Positions 51,413-57,898 of a DNA stretch of 64,000 bases are shown here, in pieces; positions within the stretch are counted from its first letter, which is position 1, and every line of letters starts with the position of its first letter. The notes beneath the pieces are model-generated. The model did no database searches. It saw only the letters and a program-made list of their open reading frames with translations, and had not been told where the DNA came from. The stretch is from CAKSFT01 sp045544615 (GTDB lineage Bacteria; Bacillota; Clostridia; UBA1381), in assembly GCA_045544615.1 (NCBI GenBank), contig JAZPZI010000031.1, positions 1 through 64,000 on the forward strand. The letters are read 5' to 3'. A program made the translations under genes and the position numbers.

Positions 51413-51501
51413 AGCTTTCCTCCGTTATTGTTATTTATAATATAAATTGCCACCGGCACTATAATTGCAATAGCTATTGCAAACCAGGTTGTTGGGTTCA
51501 T
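51409..51501 (-). CDS. 30-residue membrane microprotein
   Basis: Short ORF from ATG 51501, preceded by AGGAGGAATCTT. The product starts MNPTTWFAIAIAIIVPVAIY and ends IINNNNGGKL: one transmembrane helix (about 5-22) and a polar Asn/Gly tail. Its stop overlaps the start of the HprK-like gene by ATGA, and the GGAGG for that gene is inside its final codons. The strong ribosome site and coupling argue that it is translated; it could simply be a leader peptide that sets kinase expression. Confidence 0.6.
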   Translation of the reverse strand: MNPTTWFAIAIAIIVPVAIYIINNNNGGKL

Positions 51502-51536
51502 AAGATTCCTCCTCTCCCGATGATATATGTAAATAT

Positions 51537-51926
51537 TTAAAATCGGCAAACTGATTGTTCAGATTTTCTTTTTCTTGTTACAACTTTTATCAATACAGAT
51601 ATAACCGTAAGAACTAACACATAAAATATCATTGATATTGACAATAAACCATATGTATCAGAAATACTGCCAACCATAATTATATCATAAATTATAAATC
51701 CTACCAACTGACTTACTACAAATATAACATTCAACACAACAAGATTTATTATTGTGTTTGAAAGACAATAATTTATTATTGAATATACCAATGGTAACAA
51801 ACTTATCAAAACTAAAGAAAAGCTTGTAGATGTCATGTAATGATCTATATCATATTTAGCTAATAATGTATGTATCAAAAACAAAACTATAGGTAATAAA
51901 TTTGATAATACCACATTAAATTTCAT
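51537..51926 (-). CDS. small four-helix membrane protein of unknown function
   Basis: A 129-residue hydrophobic protein from MKFNVVLSNL (51926), preceded by AGGAG. Helices lie at about 6-23, 36-53, 60-82 and 92-114, and the C-terminus is basic (KVVTRKRKSEQ). The gene is A+T-rich and lies 36 bases upstream of the microprotein gene on the same strand, so it could belong to that transcript. No homology is recognised. Confidence 0.6.
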   Translation of the reverse strand: MKFNVVLSNLLPIVLFLIHTLLAKYDIDHYMTSTSFSLVLISLLPLVYSIINYCLSNTIINLVVLNVIFVVSQLVGFIIYDIIMVGSISDTYGLLSISMIFYVLVLTVISVLIKVVTRKRKSEQSVCRF

Positions 51927-52048
51927 ATTACCGCTCCTTTCCCCACCATTCGACACAATTCCACTCGTGTCAAGTCAGGGCAAAACAAATTAATAATTCT
52001 TCTCTTCATTATACACCAAATTCCTGACTTTTGCAACATTTTAGGGAA

Positions 52049-52066
52049 AATACATATTTATGTATT
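52049..52066. promoter_or_regulatory. palindrome upstream of the amidase-like gene
   Basis: AATACATA and TATGTATT are exact inverted repeats separated by two bases. It lies 25 bases upstream of the start codon and could be an operator. I see no convincing -35/-10 pair beside it. Confidence 0.4.
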
Positions 52067-52090
52067 ATCATATTTTTGGAGGTGAACTCT

Positions 52091-52576
52091 ATGCTATATA
52101 ACCGTGCCGCCGCAGTCGCATATGCCCACGAATGGGCGTTTCGCAGAAACCCTGCATATTTCGACTTTCAAAACCTCGGCGGCGACTGCACAAACTTTGC
52201 TTCACAAGTGCTTTATGCCGGGAGCGGCGTGCAAAACTACACACCCACCTTCGGCTGGTATTATATCTCGGCATCAAACCGCGCACCCTCCTGGACGGGC
52301 GTAAATGAGCTTTATCGGTTTTTAGTTACCAACCAGGGTGCAGGCCCGAGAGGTCGGGTTGTGGATTTATCCGAAATCGAGCCGGGCGATATTATTCAGC
52401 TGAAGTTCGGCAACTACGAGCGGTTTGACCATTCCCCTGTCGTTGTCGATGCCGGCAATAACACACCCGACACAATCCTCGTTGCCGCCCATACCAATGA
52501 CAGCGACTACCGTCCGCTCTCAACCTATGCCTACACCGAGCTACGACCTATACATATCGTCGATGTCGGAGCATAA
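52091..52576 (+). CDS. amidase-domain (Amidase_6-like) protein
   Basis: A 161-residue protein. ATG 52091 is chosen because TTTGGAGGTG precedes it; 20 further upstream codons are open but lack this. It has the Amidase_6 pattern: YNRAAAVAYAHEWAFRRNP, the probable catalytic cysteine in GGDCTNFASQVLYAG, the aromatic SWTGVNELYRF, and a histidine in RFDHSPVVVDAG. There is no signal peptide, which is unusual for a wall-active hydrolase; a phage-like lysin or an intracellular role are alternatives. Confidence 0.82.
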   Translation: MLYNRAAAVAYAHEWAFRRNPAYFDFQNLGGDCTNFASQVLYAGSGVQNYTPTFGWYYISASNRAPSWTGVNELYRFLVTNQGAGPRGRVVDLSEIEPGDIIQLKFGNYERFDHSPVVVDAGNNTPDTILVAAHTNDSDYRPLSTYAYTELRPIHIVDVGA

Positions 52577-52615
52577 AGGATGGATGCAAGAAAACAGTTT
52601 TATTCGCCTGTACCC

Positions 52616-52654
52616 ACAAAAAATGAGCAGTGAATTTCACTGCTCTTTTTTGCT
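52616..52654. repeat. 39-bp direct repeat with terminator hairpin, left copy
   Basis: Contains AGCAGTGAATTTCACTGCT, a near-perfect palindrome flanked by A6 and T6, hence a terminator for both strands. It is identical to 53161-53199. On the minus strand it also encodes the last residues (KKEQ) and stop of the zinc-ribbon protein. Confidence 0.9.
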
Positions 52655-52849
52655 TTTTCTGAACATTTTTATAATACTTCTTACAGCACCGACAACCGAC
52701 GAAAACGGAGACCTTCTTCTCAATCTTATAACACAAGGTTTCCACTCCCCGCACCCTTCACACAAATCCTCCTCCATTAAAACATCTGCCTCTGTCACCT
52801 TTTCATCAGCAAAGTATTCATTAAAACAATCAAGACAAAACTCAGCCAT
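52637..52849 (-). CDS. small cysteine-rich (zinc-ribbon-like) protein
   Basis: A 70-residue protein with CLDCFNEYF at the N-terminus and CEGCGEW at about 30-36, spacing suited to one zinc site, followed by a basic C-terminal helix (SVVGAVRSIIKMFRKSKKEQ). The ribosome site is GGGGAGGTG. Its promoter overlaps that of the divergent Xre regulator. The last four residues lie in the 39-bp repeat. I do not recognise a family; it may be the target or partner of the regulator. Confidence 0.65.
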   Translation of the reverse strand: MAEFCLDCFNEYFADEKVTEADVLMEEDLCEGCGEWKPCVIRLRRRSPFSSVVGAVRSIIKMFRKSKKEQ

Positions 52850-52869
52850 TTTTTCACCTCCCCTTATAA

Positions 52870-52898
52870 ATAATACTCAATCTTTGAGTATTTGTCAA
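52870..52898 (-). promoter_or_regulatory. promoter of the zinc-ribbon gene with operator in the spacer
   Basis: On the minus strand, TTGACA (52893-52898), 17-base spacer, TATTAT (52870-52875). The perfect palindrome AATACTCAA-TCT-TTGAGTATT (52872-52892) fills the spacer and touches the -10. Confidence 0.8.
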
Positions 52899-52916
52899 TA
52901 CTCATATTATGAGTAT
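52872..52916. promoter_or_regulatory. tandem operator palindromes for the Xre regulator
   Basis: Two perfect palindromes, 52872-52892 (AATACTCAA/TTGAGTATT) and 52898-52916 (ATACTCATA/TATGAGTAT), share the half-site ATACTCA. Their centres are 25 bases apart. Each sits between the -35 and -10 boxes of one of the two divergent promoters. Confidence 0.8.
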
Positions 52917-52919
52917 GAT
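52892..52919 (+). promoter_or_regulatory. promoter of the xre gene with operator in the spacer
   Basis: TTGTCA (52892-52897), 16-base spacer, TATGAT (52914-52919). Its -35 overlaps the -35 of the minus-strand promoter by five bases, and the second palindrome occupies the spacer. Confidence 0.78.
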
Positions 52920-52949
52920 ATTCTTTTTTTATAAATGGGAGTGATGATA

Positions 52950-53171
52950 GTGAACTACAGAACCAGATTGAAAAGCTTGCGTGAAGACCACGATTATACG
53001 CAAGCTACCATTGCAAAATTATTGCAAAAATCTCAACAGGGATATAACCATATAGAAACAGGCAGAGCCGAGTTAAAGATTGACGACCTTGCAAAGCTTT
53101 GCGAATTTTATAATGTTTCTGCCGACTACATTATCGGCCTGACAGATGAAATAAAACCATACAAAAAATGA
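52950..53171 (+). CDS. Xre-family helix-turn-helix regulator (divergent)
   Basis: A 73-residue single-domain regulator. GTG 52950 is listed because GGGAG lies 8 bases before it; ATG codons at 52935 and 52944 are alternatives. The Cro/CI-type helix-turn-helix covers about 3-62 (LREDHDYTQATIAKLLQKSQ, then NHIETGRAELKIDDLAKLCE). It faces away from the zinc-ribbon gene, shares overlapping promoters with it, and very probably represses both through the two palindromes. Its stop codon lies in the 39-bp repeat. Confidence 0.85.
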   Translation: MNYRTRLKSLREDHDYTQATIAKLLQKSQQGYNHIETGRAELKIDDLAKLCEFYNVSADYIIGLTDEIKPYKK

Positions 53172-53199
53172 GCAGTGAATTTCACTGCTCTTTTTTGCT
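53161..53199. repeat. 39-bp direct repeat with terminator hairpin, right copy
   Basis: Identical to 52616-52654. It serves as terminator between the convergent xre and transposase genes and encodes the last residues (KKEQ) and stop of the transposase on the minus strand. Confidence 0.9.
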
Positions 53200-53706
53200 G
53201 AAAAAACAATCTTCTTCCCATTTTTCTGCATTTGTATCAATGTAGTTCCATATTTTTAAATAATCCCGCTCATCACGTATAATATGGTCATGATATGAAC
53301 GTTGCCAGATTGATTTTTGATTTGATATTAAATGAATCTGTTTAGATGCATTCATTTTTAAATATCCTATAACTTTTGAAATTATTGAACGACCTTCCTG
53401 TAGGGGCGATTCACGAATCGCCCGTTCATCTCCATTTTCAATTTTAATTATCAGGTGAATATGATTTGGCATAATTACATATTTGTCAACATCAACGTTA
53501 AATCTTTGCGGTAAAATATCTATTATATCCTTTACAATCTGCCCATACGGCGTCAATTTGTTTTCGGGCGATTCGTGAATCGCCCCTACAATAATATCAG
53601 ATAATATTTGCCTTCGTTTATCTGTGCACACCGTTATAAAATATGCACCGGGTGTTGAATAATCATATCCATTTAACCTTGTCGGTTTTCTCTTGGGTAA
53701 ATCCAT
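53182..53706 (-). CDS. REP-associated tyrosine transposase (RAYT, Y1/HUH family)
   Basis: A 174-residue single-strand DNA transposase-like protein. The HUH motif is in MPNHIHLII (His82, His84), and the probable catalytic tyrosine is in QRSYHDHIIR (Tyr138). The N-terminus RKPTRLNGYDYSTPGAYFIT and the C-terminal WNYIDTNAEKW are typical of the RAYT group. Two stretches, IVGAIHESP (39-47) and RAIRESPLQ (95-103), are encoded by two inverted copies of a 26-bp palindromic repeat and keep the frame open. The start overlaps the end of the gene at 53708, so it is placed right behind it. Apparently intact. Confidence 0.88.
   Translation of the reverse strand: MDLPKRKPTRLNGYDYSTPGAYFITVCTDKRRQILSDIIVGAIHESPENKLTPYGQIVKDIIDILPQRFNVDVDKYVIMPNHIHLIIKIENGDERAIRESPLQEGRSIISKVIGYLKMNASKQIHLISNQKSIWQRSYHDHIIRDERDYLKIWNYIDTNAEKWEEDCFFSKKEQ
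53399..53424 (+). repeat. 26-bp REP-like palindromic repeat, copy 2 (inside RAYT)
   Basis: Identical to 25931-25956 and exactly inverted relative to 53565-53590. Core GGGCGATTCACGAATCGCCC. Within the transposase gene it is read as residues 95-103. Confidence 0.92.
53565..53590 (-). repeat. 26-bp REP-like palindromic repeat, copy 3 (inside RAYT)
   Basis: Exact reverse complement of 53399-53424; core GGGCGATTCGTGAATCGCCC on the plus strand. Read as residues 39-47 of the transposase. Confidence 0.92.
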
Positions 53707-53707
53707 A

Positions 53708-53920
53708 TTATTCTTCCGTTGCCTGCTCGAGGGCTTCCTCGGGTGTGGACATTCTTATCTCGTCACCCTTTACCAGAATCATAAACGGCAGACCGCTCAA
53801 AAAATCCTCGCTCTCGTCAACTATCGGCTCGTATGCCTCGTAGCCCTTCCAGTCCTTGAATTTTCGGGCAGAATCGTAGCCGTTTTCCTTTGCAAACTCT
53901 ATAATCTTTTCTAATTCCAT
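53708..53920 (-). CDS. small acidic protein of unknown function
   Basis: A 70-residue acidic protein (MELEKIIEFAKENGYDSARK, then WKGYEAYEPIVDESEDFLSG) with a short beta-like segment PFMILVKGDEIRM. The ribosome site GAGGAAGAG precedes it. Its stop codon meets the start of the transposase gene, and it follows the PIG-L gene after 14 bases. It resembles small clostridial proteins of unknown function; I cannot assign a role. Confidence 0.65.
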   Translation of the reverse strand: MELEKIIEFAKENGYDSARKFKDWKGYEAYEPIVDESEDFLSGLPFMILVKGDEIRMSTPEEALEQATEE

Positions 53921-53934
53921 TCTCTTCCTCCATA

Positions 53935-54789
53935 TCAGAACGGGAACAAAAGCTTTTTCTTCTCCTCATCCAGAGGTGCACCGTATTCCGAAACCTCAAA
54001 TGCCTCGGCATAGCGGACTTTGCTTCCCTTTTCCTCACCGTATCTTTCTATCAACTCACGTCTGAAACGTGCCGCTGTCTTTGCAAATCTTACCGCATAA
54101 CCGAAATCCTGTGCCATAATCTCCTCATCGGTTGTCTCGGCGGTAATCTTCATACCCTTCATCCACTCGAATCTCTCCTCGGGGCTTTCGGGAACTTTGT
54201 CTAAATATCCTTCATTAAACGGCAACCACTCATAAATCTGCGAAACATTGAGGTCGGCAATCTTCAATTTAATATCAATCTCTGCATCGGTGTCGATAAC
54301 CACATCAGCGTGAAATGGCGGATACTTGAACTTATCCTCATAGTACATTATAACAGGCATTTTCTTCATATACGGTGCATCGGGGCACTCGTTAGGAACG
54401 GTCAGAAGATATGATGCGTCCTGAACAAGCTGACCTGTCGCTCTGTGGTCTGCATGATAGTCATTCACACGGTGGCTTATAATCAAATCGGGTGAAAATT
54501 CACGGATATATCTTATAAGTCGTTTTCGCATCGGAAGGTCTGCTACGATATTACAGTCATCAATATCGTCCCAGATATGATATGTAATACCCAAAAGCTC
54601 GGCAACAGCCTGCGATTCCTTGGCACGGCGTGCAGATATTTCCTTCGGGCCAAGCTCGTGATGACCGCCGCAACCATTACAAAGACACAAAAATCGTACT
54701 TCGTAGCCCATCTGAACATATTTATATGCTATTCCTCCGCATCTGAACTCATTATCGTCCTGATGTGCACCAATCATTAAAATTTTCAT
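53935..54789 (-). CDS. PIG-L (LmbE-like) family deacetylase
   Basis: Zinc-dependent deacetylase fold, 284 residues from MKILMIGAHQ (54789, after GGGGTGTTAGG). The first metal motif reads AHQDDNE (9-14), with Gln where the family usually has Pro (HPDD). The second is in ISHRVNDYHADHRATGQLVQ. Family members deacetylate N-acetylglucosamine conjugates; the substrate here is not known. It is longer than the bacillithiol enzyme BshB. Confidence 0.88.
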   Translation of the reverse strand: MKILMIGAHQDDNEFRCGGIAYKYVQMGYEVRFLCLCNGCGGHHELGPKEISARRAKESQAVAELLGITYHIWDDIDDCNIVADLPMRKRLIRYIREFSPDLIISHRVNDYHADHRATGQLVQDASYLLTVPNECPDAPYMKKMPVIMYYEDKFKYPPFHADVVIDTDAEIDIKLKIADLNVSQIYEWLPFNEGYLDKVPESPEERFEWMKGMKITAETTDEEIMAQDFGYAVRFAKTAARFRRELIERYGEEKGSKVRYAEAFEVSEYGAPLDEEKKKLLFPF

Positions 54790-54852
54790 TCCTAACACCC
54801 CTTTTTTTATGTTACTTTCATTTTAAAACACTTCGATTAAAAAGTCAACAAA

Positions 54853-54880
54853 AAAACCGACAGAAAATCTATCGGTTTTA
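54853..54880 (-). terminator. terminator of the M16 protease gene
   Basis: AAAACCGA and TCGGTTTT with an imperfect inner helix; T-run on the minus-strand 3' side. Confidence 0.75.
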
Positions 54881-54883
54881 ATC

Positions 54884-56134
54884 TTATTTAATATCAAACG
54901 GAATGACTGCTTTTTCGTCTATTGCGCCAACCGCCGCAACCGAGAGTTTTTCCGGGACAAAAAGATAGTCGATGATATCGGCAACCGCAGTTTTGTCCAC
55001 AGCATCAATCTTTTTTAACACCTCTTCCGGTGACAGAATCGGCTTACCAATCAAAAGCGACCGACCGGCTCCCTGCATTCTTGCACCCGGTGTCTCGTTT
55101 GATAAGATAAAATTACCCTTTAGCTGTTCCTTTGCCCGCTCAAGCTCGGCGTCGGTAATCTTATCCCTTTTTATTTCATTTATTTCCTTCGAAATCAGTT
55201 CTGCAACAATCCCGAGATTCTTCGGGTTCATCCCTGCTCCGATATTGAACATTCCTGTTTTCTTGTATGCACTGTGATAGGCATACACCGAGTAAACAAG
55301 GCCTCGCTTTTCACGGATATTCTGGAAAAGCCTTGAGGACATTCCCTCGCCGAAAACATTGTTGAACACCAAAAGCGGATACACCCGCTCGTCGAGATTA
55401 TCTATCCCTTCAAAGCCGGCAACAAGCTGCACCTGCTCCGAGTCCTTATGCTGAATCCTGACTCCGCTTCTGTACTCTGCCGTGAAGGTTTCGGGCTCGT
55501 TATCTTCCAGTTTGTATTTCCCGAAATACTCCTCAATCAGGTCAAAGATGCTCTCATCAAAATGCCCTGAAATCGCAATTACGATATTCTTTGAGGTATA
55601 GTGAGTCCGCAAGTATTCCCGCATCACTCCCGAGTCAATCCCCGACAGGCTTTCCTTTGTGCCGAGAATTGTCCTTCCCATACTGCTATCGCCGTATGCC
55701 GCCTCCATAATAAGGTCCTGAACAACCTCGTCAGGCTCATCGGCACACATATCAATCTCCTCAAATATTACACACCGCTCTAAATCCATATCCTCTTTTT
55801 TCAATGCAGAATTATAGAGCATATCGCTAAGGATGTCGATTGCAAGCGGTGCGTGGGTGTCGAGAGTTTTTGTATAAAAACAGGTGTATTCACGGGCGGT
55901 AAAGGCATTTATCCTACCGCCCACGCTATCCATCTCGAGTGTTATATCCTCGGCAGTTCGTGTTGCTGTGCCTTTAAAAAGCATATGCTCGATATAGTGC
56001 GAAATCCCGTTCACTTCGGGTCTTTCGTTAACCGAGCCGTTGCCTATCCAGACACCTACCGAAACCGATTTCAAATAAGGCGTATACTCCGAAACCACTC
56101 TGATTCCGTTCGATAAAACCCTTATTTCGTTCAT
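54884..56134 (-). CDS. M16 family zinc protease (insulinase-like, YmxG type)
   Basis: A 416-residue peptidase. The inverted zinc motif HYIEH is at 46-50 (ISHYIEHMLFKGT), with the distal glutamate in the ERCVIFEEIDM region. The R/Y pair region of M16B proteases is visible in GLVYSVYAYHSAYKKTG. It precedes PIG-L in transcription order and follows proS. Its homologues in Gram-positives are usually beside pnp or dapG; here it is not. Confidence 0.92.
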   Translation of the reverse strand: MNEIRVLSNGIRVVSEYTPYLKSVSVGVWIGNGSVNERPEVNGISHYIEHMLFKGTATRTAEDITLEMDSVGGRINAFTAREYTCFYTKTLDTHAPLAIDILSDMLYNSALKKEDMDLERCVIFEEIDMCADEPDEVVQDLIMEAAYGDSSMGRTILGTKESLSGIDSGVMREYLRTHYTSKNIVIAISGHFDESIFDLIEEYFGKYKLEDNEPETFTAEYRSGVRIQHKDSEQVQLVAGFEGIDNLDERVYPLLVFNNVFGEGMSSRLFQNIREKRGLVYSVYAYHSAYKKTGMFNIGAGMNPKNLGIVAELISKEINEIKRDKITDAELERAKEQLKGNFILSNETPGARMQGAGRSLLIGKPILSPEEVLKKIDAVDKTAVADIIDYLFVPEKLSVAAVGAIDEKAVIPFDIK

Positions 56135-56170
56135 AAAACTTCTCCTGCAATTAAATATTTAAGCTATTTT

Positions 56171-57877
56171 TTACAGATTTTCCTTTATATATGCACAAGC
56201 ATCTGCGATTGCATCAGAAACTGTCTTTTCGGTTGCTGCTTCGTCTGTTCTCTTTCTATATTCAACGATACCCTCGCCGCACTTTTTGCCGACAACGATA
56301 CGAAGCGGAATACCGATAAGGTCAGCATCCTTGAACTTAACACCTGCACGCTCGGCACGGTCGTCGATGATTGCCTCAATGCCCTGCTTTTTGAGTTCTT
56401 CATAAATCTCTTCTGCAAGCTTAACCTGTTCTTCCTCTTTTGAGTTTACAGGAATAACCATAACCTGGAACGGTGCAATAGCAACCGGCAGAACGATACC
56501 GTTTTCGTCATGTCCCTGCTCGATAGCCGCTGCGATACATCTTGTAACACCGATACCGTAGCAACCCATAACAACAGTCTTCTGCTCGCCTGTTTCGTCG
56601 GTATAGGTCAGACCCAAAGCATCAGAATACTTTGTTCCGAGCTTAAAGATGTGACCAACCTCGATACCCTGTGCAGTCTTGATTGGCTGTCCGCACTTCG
56701 GGCACTTGTCGCCGTCTGTAATTACACGGATGTCGGCAACAACTGTAGGTGTGAAGTCCTTGTTTATATTACAGTTTTTGTAGTGATAGCCTGTTTCGTT
56801 TGCACCGATGATGAAGTTCTTCATCTCGGCAACTTCCAAATCCACATAGACATCGATTTCGAGTCCTACAGGGCCTGCAAAGCCAACCTCTGCGTGAGTA
56901 AGCTCACGAACCATAAACGGCTCGGCAAGCTCCAGGTCGTCAGTACATCCAACAAGGTTCTTGAGCTTGACTTCGTTAATTTCTCTGTCACCTCTTACCA
57001 TTGCAGCTATGTACTTATCGTCTGCTTTATAGATAATTGTCTTTGCAAATACGTGGTTTTCTGTTCCGAAGAAGCCTACCAGCTCCTCGATTGTGTGCAC
57101 ATTCGGAGTCTCAACCTTCTCCATATCAAGGTCGCCCTCTGCAAATGCCTTGGCTTGAGGGATACATTCTGCCTTTTCATAGTTTGCGGCGTATCCGCAG
57201 GCGTCACAGTATGCAATACCGTCCTCACCGACAGGTGATTTTACCATAAACTCCTGTGAGCCGCTTCCGCCCATTGCGCCCGAGTCAGCATCAACTATTG
57301 TAAAGTCGAGTCCGAGTCTTTCAAAAATTCTGCAGTACGCATCATACATTGCCTTATATGATACATCAAGGCCTGCCCAGTCCTTATCGAAGCTGTAGGC
57401 ATCCTTCATAACAAACTCACGGCTTCTCATAACGCCAAAGCGCGGGCGAGCCTCGTCACGGTACTTGTTCTGAATCTGATAGAGTGTCATCGGGTACTCC
57501 TTGTATGAGCGTACCTCATTTATGACTGTCTGTGTGAAAAGTTCTTCGTGTGTCGGGCCAAGGCAGAAGTCACGGTCGTTTCTGTCCTTTAGTTTGAACA
57601 TATTCGGTCCGAAAACATCCCATCTTCCCGATGCCTGGTATGCTTCTGCCGGCAAAAGCGCTGACATCAGAAGCTCCTGTGCACCGGCTCTGTCCATCTC
57701 CTCACGAACGATGTTTTCTATCTTTTTCAAGGTTCTCAAACCCAATGGCAGGTATGAATACACGCCTGCTGCAAGCTTTCTTATAAATCCTGCTCTCATC
57801 ATCAGCTTGTGGCTCATTATTTCGGCATCTGACGGTACCTCTCTTAGTGTTGGCACAAGCAATTTTGACATTCTCAT
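56171..57877 (-). CDS. proS: proline--tRNA ligase (bacterial type, with editing domain)
   Basis: Class II synthetase, 568 residues, with the YbaK-like editing insertion between motifs 2 and 3 (about 225-380). Motif 1 and 2 regions include GLRTLKKIENIVREEMDRAG and YRDEARPRFGVMRSREFVMK; motif 3 is VMGCYGIGVTRCIAAAIEQ. ATG 57877 has AAGGAAG at 9 bases and is kept. It lies 21 bases downstream of metG. Confidence 0.96.
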   Translation of the reverse strand: MRMSKLLVPTLREVPSDAEIMSHKLMMRAGFIRKLAAGVYSYLPLGLRTLKKIENIVREEMDRAGAQELLMSALLPAEAYQASGRWDVFGPNMFKLKDRNDRDFCLGPTHEELFTQTVINEVRSYKEYPMTLYQIQNKYRDEARPRFGVMRSREFVMKDAYSFDKDWAGLDVSYKAMYDAYCRIFERLGLDFTIVDADSGAMGGSGSQEFMVKSPVGEDGIAYCDACGYAANYEKAECIPQAKAFAEGDLDMEKVETPNVHTIEELVGFFGTENHVFAKTIIYKADDKYIAAMVRGDREINEVKLKNLVGCTDDLELAEPFMVRELTHAEVGFAGPVGLEIDVYVDLEVAEMKNFIIGANETGYHYKNCNINKDFTPTVVADIRVITDGDKCPKCGQPIKTAQGIEVGHIFKLGTKYSDALGLTYTDETGEQKTVVMGCYGIGVTRCIAAAIEQGHDENGIVLPVAIAPFQVMVIPVNSKEEEQVKLAEEIYEELKKQGIEAIIDDRAERAGVKFKDADLIGIPLRIVVGKKCGEGIVEYRKRTDEAATEKTVSDAIADACAYIKENL

Positions 57878-57898
57878 CTTAGTTTACTTCCTTTCCCG

